The translations under genes were made by a program, and so were the position numbers. Under the pieces are notes generated by a model, which did no database searches, was not told where the DNA came from, and saw nothing but the letters and a program-made list of their open reading frames with translations. 64,000 nt of DNA, taken from assembly GCA_938743325.2 (NCBI GenBank), contig OW568875.1:310001-374000 (forward strand), in the 5' to 3' direction. This DNA is from Pycnococcus provasolii. Lineage: Eukaryota; Chlorophyta; Pseudoscourfieldiophyceae; Pseudoscourfieldiales; Pycnococcaceae. Position 1 is the first letter of the stretch. Every line of letters begins with the position of its first letter. Of this stretch, positions 38,801 through 47,596 are shown piece after piece.

Positions 38801-40006
38801 AAGCACAGGCGCGAGCACGCTGCGCTTCTCGAATTCCAGGCCGGTGATGGTGTGTGCCCGCGACACTTCGGCGTGCAGCTCCTTCCCGAGCAGGCGCAGA
38901 ATTGCCGGTGAGCTGATGAGCGTCGACACCGCGTAAAGGCGAGAGTCTACTGAGGCGAGGTCGTCGAGAGGGACGTCGTTGAAATCCTTCAATGAGGAGA
39001 CGAGCAGGTCGCGCCAGAATTTTTCCAGCTCTGCCGAAGAGGACACGGAGGTAACGGCGACCATATCAGCGATGAGAGCTTCGCTAGCTTGGGCTGAGGT
39101 GAGGAGGTCCCGAAAGACGTGCCTGTGCTGTCCACCTTCAAAGAAAAGATCCTCCTCGTCATCGGAAGCGAGCAGTTCCGTGAGGATGGATGCGGCTGTG
39201 TAGGCGGCGAGGCGCACGAGCGGTACGTCTGCGGATCGCATCTGCGCCACAGCTCGTCCGTGCACGAGGGCGAGTATCCGCGTCTCGGGCATGCCCTGCG
39301 CGAGAGTTCGCCGCTTGCTGAGCAGCGCGCGCACGGTCGACTCCATCTGTCGTTTTGTCACAGCGCCCGCTGTGGATGGCAGAAGCAGCGAGTTGGGCGA
39401 CGGCGTCGCTGACGACGACGCCATCTGCACGCCCATGGCTGTGCTGAGGGCTGCCAAGGCTGCGTCGTCGATCGGCGCGGACTCAGGCTGGTCAGAAGCC
39501 GCTTGCATCCACGCCGGTAGCGCGGGTGGTGGTGCGTACTCTTGTGGTGGCGCCCTTGCGCGTTTCGTCGACGACCTAACCCTAGCGTGCTGCTGCTGCT
39601 GCTGCTGCTGATGTTGTTGTTGTGACGCTGGTTGCGGGTTCGCATTTGCATTTGCACTTGCATTTGCGTGAGGTGGTGGTGGTTGTGGTTGTGGTGGTGG
39701 TTGTTGTCCTAATGAGAGTGCAATAGCCGCTTGTAGCTCATAGTCCATGTCAGCTGATGCAAACATGGATGCAGATGCCGAAGCACCAGAAGCACCACCA
39801 GAAGCATCCCCATGAGAAGCATCCTCCTGCAAGCCAGATACAGGACCAGGCACAGCAACAGGCTGCTGCTCCAAGGTACCTTCCCCTTCACCATCACCTT
39901 CACCGACACCGACACCGACATCTTCACCACCGAGTGACATCGCGATCGCCGCCGCAAGATCCGCATCCATATCTTCTTCTTCAAGACCTTGAAAGGAGTC
40001 CGCCAT
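35900..40006 (-). CDS. Fusion of a Ufd2-type E4 core with a BIRC6-type E2 (UBC) domain
   Basis: A 1368-residue protein in a single exon. Seen in order: two clear UIM-like ubiquitin-interacting helices (DMDADLAAAIAMSLG, residues ~12-27; DMDYELQAAIALSLG, ~86-100) and a weaker third (~175-195); a Gln-rich stretch; a long helical region with Ufd2/UBE4 core signatures (LRFCRPFLDG, and ~958-972 LLVGPKGSNLQVKKPERF followed by FRPNELLLSIVEFALRI); then, instead of the U-box that ends all E4 proteins I know, a full E2 fold (~1145-1310). The E2 carries the catalytic Cys1230 in ADGKVCLSLLGTWHG and the BIRC6/UBE2O-type extensions KWNPSQSSLYQVLVSIQAM, EPWFNEPGADG and SREYNEEIRLQTVRWAM. Role inferred: ubiquitin binding, chain elongation and conjugation in one chain. 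It is a non-split ORF, so the fusion is not an assembly of two genes on opposite frames. Upstream neighbour is the JmjC-like gene on the same strand. Confidence 0.88.
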   Translation of the reverse strand: MADSFQGLEEEDMDADLAAAIAMSLGGEDVGVGVGEGDGEGEGTLEQQPVAVPGPVSGLQEDASHGDASGGASGASASASMFASADMDYELQAAIALSLGQQPPPQPQPPPPHANASANANANPQPASQQQHQQQQQQQHARVRSSTKRARAPPQEYAPPPALPAWMQAASDQPESAPIDDAALAALSTAMGVQMASSSATPSPNSLLLPSTAGAVTKRQMESTVRALLSKRRTLAQGMPETRILALVHGRAVAQMRSADVPLVRLAAYTAASILTELLASDDEEDLFFEGGQHRHVFRDLLTSAQASEALIADMVAVTSVSSSAELEKFWRDLLVSSLKDFNDVPLDDLASVDSRLYAVSTLISSPAILRLLGKELHAEVSRAHTITGLEFEKRSVLAPVLKVGTLPTTPNGPTPSAATKTFLSLRGYPKSGERERIINNLASVFERTHGAAHTMLRMLAGAGPDYKETVLAWLAAAVGTSQARTKIGASTAAASLARGALAGSSDAFALGVAATCLRFCRPFLDGKPQHLARLREAPLTQPRRLSSPAGEGTLAGRAAAPSSIALPSPPSTPFFAPRLAETMQPPHFVVEVFLLAQQATQICVMPAAISFVRRLRAKERHSKREGLDLNADPEWNAECDCGSAQLLDPSMAVDMCRLSLITAVWLMSLLDHPNPEAVREAYACIPESVAKNLGMWVTHVLRWNRADLLAGAGSTALPVTVLVECATALLLRRDLVRSPIVHARLTEMLENFLRSTRHGARSLGTGAGSSAHDALVGAVLGNADVLRRIVPALMSAYVAMDAVEGIDVDAEDFDKFASRNDAARLIETIWEYPECCASISELLATQNGRDLFAQFASAALGALMYLLEDSLERLVSIHEMETAMADEAKWKALPPAERADKESFLRSQEGAAKGFMAYARTTLRLLNLLADAQGVGEAFLHETTVGPAAYAVVHFLELLVGPKGSNLQVKKPERFHFRPNELLLSIVEFALRIATRHSAGGAFAAAVAAEPDFDAAILRKAGSTMKQENLGGPRHHECLDDLINAAQARKGGASGASAAVAAAAGGGEGSEAAAASHAIPSFADEASDDADGVWRRRYESTMGQLAFADVDGGLPQYYGLFEDLANQPAGNEKQKLRKLAKEVQSLSASGGLPVALESSVLLRQDGARPDKMRALIVGPEGTPYALGCFVFDLFFPSDYPHKPPMVQFVTTGGGRIRFNPNLYADGKVCLSLLGTWHGGAEFEKWNPSQSSLYQVLVSIQAMILVDEPWFNEPGADGLRGTDDGDRKSREYNEEIRLQTVRWAMVAQLRKPKPGFEDAIRAHFALQRGRIYRQVAGWVDACEDATRKARMQESMHELVDELSKLQEP

Positions 40007-40280
40007 GACGTGTACTTGATCTGATTTTATTTATGGCAGGAGGGAACGCGCGTTGGTTTGTAGTTTGGGGCGGGGGCGACACGGGGGCGAGGAGGTGAGT
40101 TAGGTTTAGTTTAGGGGTTTGGTTGAGAACGCCCTCCTCCCCTTCTAGAATCTAGATCCCCGTCGGCTCATCATAAGTACTACATACATATGTGACAATC
40201 ATGCGCTATGGGCAAGAGCGGCATGTCGCCATTTTTCCTCGTTCCCGCAAAAGGAAAACACTACACTACAAATATTTCGA

Positions 40281-41741
40281 TCACGTCGCCTCGCTCGAAG
40301 CAGTCGTCGCACGCTCGCGCTCCCACCGCCGCTGCATGCGCATCGCCAAGAGGAGCCAGTCCTCGCGGGTGAGTCGCATCTCGTCGATAAGCGCCGCCTG
40401 GTGCTCCTCGAACCGTCGCGAGCGGCGCTCCTCCTCCTCCCTCTCCGCGTCACTCATAGGCAAGAAGGAGCACCACGCGGCGTCGCCCTCGCCCTCGGCC
40501 ATCAGCGCGGCCTCATAGTGCTCGTGTGTCGGCCACGCGAAAATCTCCGCGGCGCGGATCACACTGAAGTCAAACCTCGGGAGCGGCGCGTTCGCCGGTG
40601 GGGTGGTGCGCGGCACGAACACGCCGTGCGCGCCCGACGGGAAGATCAGGAGCATCTGCTTCGGACCGAGCGTGGCGACCTCGCCCACCCCGCGCTCGCG
40701 CAGAGTTCGCAGGAGCACTGCCAGCTCGTCGGCCGAGCGTCTGCCGACGTGGGTCGCAAAGAGGCCGACGAGGAGTGGGAGGAAGTGGAAGGTCGAAACG
40801 CCATCCACCTGATTGTAGAGGGTGAAGTGAGGTGGCACATGGACGTCTTGGTGGTACGGCGTGCAGTAGCCCTGAAGCTTCCAAATGAGGTACAAGCGGT
40901 GGTTGAGCCGCCAGCTCGACGGGTCGGGGTGCATGAGCTGGAGGTCGTCGAGCTGATGCATCAAGCCGTCGAGCAGCGGCACGGCGCTCTCCGCGGCGTC
41001 GGCCTCCTCCGCGTAGTGGAACGTCGTGTTCAACGAGCCGCACCCGCCGCGGCCGCTGTCGAGGCGATCCTTGAGCTCAGCCTCAAGCTCGTCGAGCTGC
41101 GCGCTCGCGTTGCCCTCGGTTTTGAAGTGGTTGGCACGCTGAACGCGGTAAAGAGACGCGCTTTTCTCCTTTGCGGCGAGTGAAGCCACCATCGGCATGA
41201 GAGAGGCCAGCGTCACGTCCTCTTTCGCTGCCCATTCGCGGATGAGGGCGCCTGAGAGGATGACGCCGCACTTGAGCTTCTCATGCCCGAATCGCCGGCA
41301 CGTCTCCAGCACCTCATCAAGGCTTCGCCCGTCAAGCCAAAGTTCGATGACTGCACTGGCAAACTGTGAACCTAGCTCCCATCGCGTGCCGAAGTCATCC
41401 GCCGCCGTTGTCTGCAATGTCCGCTGACGAAGGCGAAGCTGCTCGAGCTGGTCGTCACGGAGATCTGCGATGAGAGCCGCAATCCACTTGGCGCGCGGTG
41501 TACAGGCCCAGGCGTCACGTGTCTGATGCACCTCCTGTGCGGAGGCTTTCAGCAACGAGGAGAGCTCCGCCATCGAATGCACAGCAACGGTCGCGGCGGG
41601 TTTGAAACTCATTTCGAAATTCGTCGAATCTGAGAGCGATACGGTCGGTGCGTGAGCGATCGAGGAGGGCTCCGCGGGGGCAACTGCTGTGAGCGCGACG
41701 CGGCGCGCCGCCTTTGCTGGCCGGGCATTCTCAAGGGCCAT
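40281..41741 (-). CDS. JmjC/cupin-like Fe(II)/2-oxoglutarate oxygenase, tentative
   Basis: A 486-residue protein. JmjC-type enzymes hydroxylate or demethylate proteins using iron, oxygen and 2-oxoglutarate. The metal triad is present in order: His297-x-Asp299 in TPYHQDVHVPP and a distal His372 in LLIFPSGAHGVFV, with a family-like FTLYNQVDG between. The N-terminal ~230 residues are helical and have no recognised domain; the C-terminus is a charged helix. A Leu/Pro-rich stretch links the two His motifs. The 2-oxoglutarate-binding Lys is not obvious, so activity is uncertain. Starts 580 bp from the divergent EF-hand gene. Confidence 0.55.
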   Translation of the reverse strand: MALENARPAKAARRVALTAVAPAEPSSIAHAPTVSLSDSTNFEMSFKPAATVAVHSMAELSSLLKASAQEVHQTRDAWACTPRAKWIAALIADLRDDQLEQLRLRQRTLQTTAADDFGTRWELGSQFASAVIELWLDGRSLDEVLETCRRFGHEKLKCGVILSGALIREWAAKEDVTLASLMPMVASLAAKEKSASLYRVQRANHFKTEGNASAQLDELEAELKDRLDSGRGGCGSLNTTFHYAEEADAAESAVPLLDGLMHQLDDLQLMHPDPSSWRLNHRLYLIWKLQGYCTPYHQDVHVPPHFTLYNQVDGVSTFHFLPLLVGLFATHVGRRSADELAVLLRTLRERGVGEVATLGPKQMLLIFPSGAHGVFVPRTTPPANAPLPRFDFSVIRAAEIFAWPTHEHYEAALMAEGEGDAAWCSFLPMSDAEREEEERRSRRFEEHQAALIDEMRLTREDWLLLAMRMQRRWERERATTASSEAT

Positions 41742-42321
41742 CTCGTCTACCGCAGTCCGCCCATGATGATTGATGGGGATGGCGCCCCCCCCCCCCTTTT
41801 GCCAACCCCCAACTCGCTCGCTCCCTCCTCCTCACCGCATCGCATCGCATCATCTTCTTCCCCCTTGTTGTTTTTTTCCCCCAGGGGAGCCCCTCCCTCC
41901 CCGGCAGCCCGGGGGCCACTCAACGATACACAACCCAAAAGGGAGGTGGCCACCCCGTTAGGCGGGAGTTCAGGTCCAGCGATTCTTCTGAAGTGTGGGG
42001 GGGGGGGGAACACCTGGGGGGAACGTCATCATCAGCTGTGTCTCGCTTAAGCATCCCTCCCTCCGTCATCACTCGCTCGTGCATCGCATCGTGGTTTGGT
42101 TTGGTTTGGCTTGGTCACGGCTCGTTCTCAAGACGTCACCGGTGGCCACAGCATCATCATCATCGTCGAAGATTGGTTGGGTTAGGCAGTCCTTGGTTGG
42201 TTTTGGGTTTGGTCGACATCAGATCGATCGGTGAAGGGTTAGGTTTCGCGTCACCGATTATTTGGAGTAGCAGTCCTATTTTACTGTACTGTAGGTAAGT
42301 GATTAGTTAAGCCATCATATC
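41742..42321. other. Divergent promoter region with C12 and G12 runs
   Basis: This lies between the divergent starts of the JmjC-like and EF-hand genes. A C12 run lies at 41785-41796 and a G12 run at 41997-42008, with a GC-rich block (CCCCTCCCTCCCCGGCAGCC) between. No gene is supported. Short frames here are low-complexity. Confidence 0.6.
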
Positions 42322-45096
42322 ATGGGGTGCGGCGCATCCACCGACATTGATGCAAGGACCGGCGGCACTTGCTACACCGACGCCTCGGCGCCGCTTCCGG
42401 CCGGATCCCCGCGCAAGGAGAAAGGTGGTGATGTTCACACTCCAACTCCAAGCAAGCCCAAGGATGGAGATAAGGCGCCCGCGAAGCGCGACGCCAAGGA
42501 GGAAAAGACGACGACGACGACGACGACGACGACAGCTACGGCTGGTGCTGGTGACCAAGCAAAAACACAAGGAAAAGGTTTGAACAACAAACAAAGTCTG
42601 CGCTCGGCGATGTGCCTCGTGGGAGTGCCTGGAGCGGGACTCACGACGCAGGCAAAACTCGTCGAACAACGTCGGCCAGACCTTGTCGTCGTTGACGTCG
42701 GAGTGCTGCTGCGAACTGAGGTGGCGAAAAAGACGCCAACGGGCGCAGCCATCCACGCTCTCATCAGCGCCGGCGTGCTGGTGCCCGACCTCACTGTCGT
42801 TGACCTCGTCAAGCAAACAATCAACGAGCCTGACAAGAAGGACAAGGGCGTGGTACTGCTCGGATTCCCACGATCCATCGGACAGGCAAAACTCTTCGAG
42901 GAGCACGTCGTCACGCCTCTCAAAGTCATCAGCGTGGAAGTGCCAACCGACGTTGCCAGGGCGCGCCTCGACGCGCTCCCGTTCGAACCTGGCGAGAGCG
43001 CTGACTCGCGGATGGCCAAGGAGAAGAACTACCACGCAGGCACCGCCGCTGCGCTTGGACACTACGCAAGTCTGGGCAAGACAGCGAAAGTGGACGGCTC
43101 CGGTGACCCGCAGCAGGTGCACGAGAGCCTGATGGCGCACATTGCGGAGATGGACGAGCTGATGAAGATGGTGGACGAGTTCCACGTGGCTGACAAGGAT
43201 GGCAGCGGGGAGATTGACATGCAGGAGCTCAAGGACCTCTTCGTGGCGCACGGGCGCCAGCTGACGGATGCGGACATAAAGCGCCTGCTCGCGCAGTACG
43301 ACGAGGACAACAGCGGACTTCTCAGCTTCGAGGAGTTCGTCCCGCTCGTCCAGCGTGAGCTATGGATCCACGCCAAGCTTGAGGAGTCTAAGCGCCTCTT
43401 TGAGAGCGTCGACAAGGACAAGAGTGGCGAGATCGACACCAACGAGCTTGCACAGCTGCTCGCACTGCTCGGTCTGCCGAACGGCAAAGATGAGGTGGAT
43501 GAGGTGCAGCGCAGATACGACGTCGACGGCGGCGGCACGATCAGTTTCGATGAGTTCACCACTTTTATCAAGGAGAGCCTCGTTGACCTCACCGAGATGA
43601 GAGCAGCACTGGAGGCTGCGGACGCCGCTCAGCAGGAAGCCGAGTACGAAATGTCGTCTGGCACAGAGCTGCAGGTTACGAACCCGCCGGGATTCCTTGC
43701 AGAGGCGATGATTGCGCTCGTGGAAGAGAACCGGGGCGATCTGCAGCGCATGGTTGGCCTGGATACGAAGGAATCCGACACTCTCGCGGGCATCCTCGTC
43801 AAGCTCGTGCAGGACATGGTCTCGCTCGATAAGAACCTTGCCGAGGACCCGCTCGCCGCCTATCCTGCGGAGAATAAAGGTCGAGAGCTGCTGAAGGAAA
43901 TCGCGAACAAGAAGGGGTGGGACTGGAAGAACGCCGAGGGCGCCAAGCCAAACTCGCTGGAGGGGATGGATGAGTGGTACCACGCGGTGCGCGAAAGGCT
44001 AGGCATCGCCGACGGCGACATGGCGGACGTGATGGCCGCGGTGTTGAAGGAGAATATTGACAACGTGGACGCCATGTCCGAGAAGTTTGGCGCGGCTTTT
44101 GATGAGTGCATGATCGCCATCCTCGCGGGAATTGTGTGCTGGGATAGCAAGCTGATCGATACGGAGGCAATCATGGCGCTGGATGAGCCCGCCATCTTCG
44201 CGTTCAGCTTTGGCACGGGTGACAAGATCGGACCGGCACTTGAGATGGAGACTAAGGTGGGCCCGGGATGCGAGACGCCTGGCAAGACGAACGAGGGTCT
44301 TGCGGAGGAGATCAAGAAGATCTTGGCAGTGCGACCAATGCCCGTCTACGCACAGTGGGAGATTGCAGACGCCGTTTGCCACGGTGGCGACGGCCACCCC
44401 AGGCCCGAATCGTTCTGGGCATGGGATTTCGGAGATGCCGCGGAAGGTGGTGATCCGTCGAAGGCTGAGGAGTGGTATCAGCGGATCGAGAACTTCGAAG
44501 TTGCTGAGACGGGCGAGAAAGTGAAGGTGTACAAGTCGCTTCCCATCTGGCCCCTGGCTATTAAGAAGAAGCTTGTGGAGCACGACGCTCTTGCCGATGC
44601 TGGCACAATGAAGAAGTACTACCTCTCGACTGTGGGCGTGCTGCAGCAGAACCAAGAGCTCTGGGATACGGGTCTGGCAACGCGCCCGAAGAGCGTGATC
44701 ATCGTGGGGCAAATGGACCACGAGAAGCGTTGCCAGAAGCTCGTGAAGGACTTGGTGTTGCCGACGAAAAGTGGGGAGAAGGCGACGCTGGGGTTGCCCG
44801 CGGCGGAGATGCCTGTCTACCGCTTCTATCCCGATGACTGGTCGATGTATTCTTGCGATAAGTTTGGCTACGACCCAAAGTCAACGCAGAAGTGGACAAG
44901 GGCGAGGGCTCTCTACGTCATGCACGAGGCCACGGCTCGCGGCATGCAGTACGTTCGCGAGGACTTCGGCCCACTGCCCATCCACAAGGACCTTGTCAGG
45001 CGCAAGGCGCACGGGCAGGCGTTCGCCGCCGCCAAGCTCGTCACCAAGGATCAGAAGCTCGCGCAGCTTTTGGGACCGACGGCAGAGTGGGACTAG
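42322..45096 (+). CDS. Myristoylated adenylate-kinase-like/EF-hand protein with unknown C-terminal half
   Basis: A 924-residue protein. It begins MGCGASTD, a consensus N-myristoylation site with a Cys at 3 that could be palmitoylated, so a membrane-attached protein is likely. Residues ~98-270 resemble an adenylate kinase: GVPGAGLTTQAKLVEQ at the P-loop position and LLGFPRSIGQAKLFEE at the family GFPR position. The P-loop Lys is Leu (GAGLTT for GSGKGT), so catalysis is probably lost and the fold may serve as a binding module. Four canonical EF-hands follow (~287-420): DKDGSGEIDMQE, DEDNSGLLSFEE, DKDKSGEIDTNE and DVDGGGTISFDE, all with acidic first and last loop positions. The rest (~470-924) has no family I recognise. 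Calcium sensing at a membrane is the inferred role. Confidence 0.6.
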   Translation: MGCGASTDIDARTGGTCYTDASAPLPAGSPRKEKGGDVHTPTPSKPKDGDKAPAKRDAKEEKTTTTTTTTTATAGAGDQAKTQGKGLNNKQSLRSAMCLVGVPGAGLTTQAKLVEQRRPDLVVVDVGVLLRTEVAKKTPTGAAIHALISAGVLVPDLTVVDLVKQTINEPDKKDKGVVLLGFPRSIGQAKLFEEHVVTPLKVISVEVPTDVARARLDALPFEPGESADSRMAKEKNYHAGTAAALGHYASLGKTAKVDGSGDPQQVHESLMAHIAEMDELMKMVDEFHVADKDGSGEIDMQELKDLFVAHGRQLTDADIKRLLAQYDEDNSGLLSFEEFVPLVQRELWIHAKLEESKRLFESVDKDKSGEIDTNELAQLLALLGLPNGKDEVDEVQRRYDVDGGGTISFDEFTTFIKESLVDLTEMRAALEAADAAQQEAEYEMSSGTELQVTNPPGFLAEAMIALVEENRGDLQRMVGLDTKESDTLAGILVKLVQDMVSLDKNLAEDPLAAYPAENKGRELLKEIANKKGWDWKNAEGAKPNSLEGMDEWYHAVRERLGIADGDMADVMAAVLKENIDNVDAMSEKFGAAFDECMIAILAGIVCWDSKLIDTEAIMALDEPAIFAFSFGTGDKIGPALEMETKVGPGCETPGKTNEGLAEEIKKILAVRPMPVYAQWEIADAVCHGGDGHPRPESFWAWDFGDAAEGGDPSKAEEWYQRIENFEVAETGEKVKVYKSLPIWPLAIKKKLVEHDALADAGTMKKYYLSTVGVLQQNQELWDTGLATRPKSVIIVGQMDHEKRCQKLVKDLVLPTKSGEKATLGLPAAEMPVYRFYPDDWSMYSCDKFGYDPKSTQKWTRARALYVMHEATARGMQYVREDFGPLPIHKDLVRRKAHGQAFAAAKLVTKDQKLAQLLGPTAEWD

Positions 45097-45221
45097 AGGA
45101 AACATTGGACCGCTATGGGCCACGCTGCTATATTACTACCAAATACTACTATGAATTTACATTGATGTGATTATTATTTTATCGAAACCTTGATTTTTCC
45201 TATTCGAAATAATGTGTGCAC

Positions 45222-45250
45222 AGACTAGTCTAGTCTAGTCTAGTCTACTA
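45222..45250. repeat. TCTAG/CTAGT tandem, palindromic
   Basis: About five copies of a 5-bp CTAGT unit in the 3' region between the EF-hand gene and the glycosyltransferase gene. Short palindrome; no function is seen. Confidence 0.7.
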
Positions 45251-45279
45251 GCAGAATGCACGCGCGAGCGTAACGCCTC

Positions 45280-46701
45280 TTACCTGCACGCCGCGGCGAG
45301 GTCGGCAGACGACACGCCCTTGTAGGTGGCAAAGTCCGCGGCGTCACGCGTCGCGATGCCCTTGGGGCAATTGTCGAGCAGCTTTTCGAACGAGTCGACG
45401 CTGAGACCCGAAACGAAGTCCGCAAATTCGTCGCGCCAGGTATCGGCGGGCAGGTAGGCGCGGTAGATGGTCGCGATCGCACGAAGGAGAGCGACGTAGT
45501 TCTCGGTGTCGCCGGACTGCGACTCCGCCTCGCTGTCAATCCACGCGATGCCGCACTGCCCGAGGCTGTTTTCGCGGCGCAGGTGAGTCTTGAGCATGAG
45601 CTCGATGTCGAACGCAAACTTGCGCTCGACGAGAGACTTCGTGATGTCCAGCACCGTCTCGGCTTTGAACCCCTTGAACGCCGTCTGCGTGTCGACGACG
45701 TACCCAATCTCAGGCATCATCTGCTTCCACAGGTAAGCGTGCAGCTTGCCGCGCACGTTGCGCGACCCGCCCTTCACCATGATGGAGTCGTGCATGCGCC
45801 GCGTTCCCACCGCGCAGTCCAGGCCCTGCCTCACCAAGATGTTCATCAGCAGGCCGCACTGCCCGAGGTGCGTGCTTAGGTCCGCGTCTGTGTAGCACAC
45901 GCAGTGCACCGTGCCGTCAGGCAAGTTGTTTCTCTTCGCAGCCTCGTACAGCCCGTATTGGATCGATCCTCCCTTTCTCGAGTCGTTTGTGCTCTCGAGT
46001 CCGACGCACGCGGGAGACTTCTGCTCGATTCCGTCCTTGAGGTAGACGACGTTGACGTTGGTATTACCGTATTGTCGCTCGACGAGCTGCTTGGCGCACT
46101 GTCCGCCGCTGTCGCTCGGGCACCCGTCGTCGACGACTAGTATGCTCCACGTTCCGCGTGAGTTGCAGTCGAAGAGCCACTCGAGCTGTTCGATCTTGGT
46201 GAAGAGGAAGTCTTCGCCGTTGGGGTGCTCAGACTTCTTCTTGAGCCGGTTTTGCTCGCCGTAGACGGCGAACACCATTGTGCAGTGGAACGGCGTCAGC
46301 AGGGACGCGGTGTGCTGCTTGGACACGGCGAGTATGACGGTGAGGTGAACGAAGAAAGGCACGTCGTCTTTTCTTTCGACAAGTTTCGCGCGCAGGTCGC
46401 ATAGGTGTGCGAGCGACGGCTGGAGTTTCCTGAGCGTGTCCGCACACTGCATGGCCGCCTTGTTGTGCGTGGGCACGGTCAGGTCGAGTGACTCCGGCGC
46501 GACTTGCTCGAGTCGCTTCACGAACATCTCGGCGGACGTCGCTCCGCCTTCCCAACGCGCCGCGTCGCGCGCGAGCGCCGCCGCCGCCGAGCCTTCTTTC
46601 TGAAACTGCGAGCGCGCGCTCGGCGTAACATACCGGCGCAACGTTAAGGCGGCCGACGCGACCGACGCGCCGACAAGCCGGAGGGGAGACAAAGGGCGCA
46701 T
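45280..46701 (-). CDS. GT2-family glycosyltransferase, secretory-type
   Basis: A 473-residue protein from the ATG at 46701. GT2 enzymes transfer sugars from nucleotide donors in a GT-A fold. The nucleotide-binding side is seen as WSILVVDDGCPSDSGG, and the DxD-type motif as CYTDADLSTHLGQ, similar to polyprenol-phosphate or dolichyl-phosphate glucosyltransferases. The expected R-G-G-S-K-type substrate loop is KGGSIQYGLY. A hydrophobic N-terminus with Ser/Ala/Arg (LRLVGASVASAALTLRRY) could be a signal or transit anchor. The C-terminal 100 residues look like an additional helical domain (FADFVSGLSVDSFEKLLD). Donor and acceptor unknown. Confidence 0.75.
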   Translation of the reverse strand: MRPLSPLRLVGASVASAALTLRRYVTPSARSQFQKEGSAAAALARDAARWEGGATSAEMFVKRLEQVAPESLDLTVPTHNKAAMQCADTLRKLQPSLAHLCDLRAKLVERKDDVPFFVHLTVILAVSKQHTASLLTPFHCTMVFAVYGEQNRLKKKSEHPNGEDFLFTKIEQLEWLFDCNSRGTWSILVVDDGCPSDSGGQCAKQLVERQYGNTNVNVVYLKDGIEQKSPACVGLESTNDSRKGGSIQYGLYEAAKRNNLPDGTVHCVCYTDADLSTHLGQCGLLMNILVRQGLDCAVGTRRMHDSIMVKGGSRNVRGKLHAYLWKQMMPEIGYVVDTQTAFKGFKAETVLDITKSLVERKFAFDIELMLKTHLRRENSLGQCGIAWIDSEAESQSGDTENYVALLRAIATIYRAYLPADTWRDEFADFVSGLSVDSFEKLLDNCPKGIATRDAADFATYKGVSSADLAAACR

Positions 46702-47596
46702 ACCGCTGCAGATCTGCTCCGTGGGCGGCGTCGCCACACGCCAGTTCGTCGCCTTGAGACAATGATGCCGTGGATGATTGATTAGTCCCAGCCTGAGATC
46801 TCAGGACAGGTTTTCTCAGGAGGGCAAAACCGCGTGTGGGCAAAACCGCTCAAAGCACCGGTAAACGCCTCAGGTGCAATCGGCCGATTGATTCATCGCA
46901 CAGCGCCAATTAAATCGTCGTCCCGGAGCCTTGCAAGTTGCAAGTGGCCCGTAACATCTCGTTCAAGGAACGCTGGTACAGTATTGAGAACTGGGGGGCA
47001 GCGAGAGTAGTCAGTAGCGTATGTACTGTACTGTACTGTAGGGGATAGTCTATCGTAGCGGTAGGATGGCGACTGCTCCACCTGACTGCTCCTCACCTGA
47101 TCGCTCCCGCTAAAATTAAAGGTTTAAAAGCCAGTCTGCGACGAGATGGACTCACTCACTACCGGGTACCTTCACTCACTGCGGAATGTTCGTGTGATTG
47201 GTAGTTTCCGCAAGGTGTTTCCGCAAAGGTGTTTCCGCATCCTGCAACCAGGGGATATCAAATTCCATCAATCAATCAGCTGCACTGCTGAAATCAGGCC
47301 CCTCCTCCATCAATCCATTTATTCAAGCATATCACCCGCACGATTAAGGTTAGGCTCGAAAGCTGTGTTAGCGAAAATCGAAGGGGCCCCAATGAGAAAA
47401 CTTGAGCAATCTATCTGCCCAACATCATCACCGAGAGATTATCCGATTCTTCATCTCTCTTTTTTAAGGCCTACGGCGATTTATTTTACCTTAAGGCCGG
47501 CGGCCGGCGAGTTTACTCCTCTGAATCCAGTAAGCCCAGTAAGCTTTCAAAAGTAAGCTTTCACGAGTAAGCTTACAAGTCCTCCTTTGTACAGCG
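46702..47596. other. Intergenic 0.9 kb between divergent GT2 and CocE-like genes
   Basis: Shared upstream DNA of the two genes. Short (GTACT)n at ~47021-47040 and repeated AAGCTTAC/GTAAGCTT near 47560; no gene supported in either strand. A 136-codon frame at 47146-47556 lacks any recognised domain. Confidence 0.45.

Noticed and set aside
47146-47556. Plus-strand 136-codon frame upstream of the CocE-like gene
   Set aside because: Composition is not protein-like, there is no domain, and it overlaps the expected promoter of the neighbouring gene.
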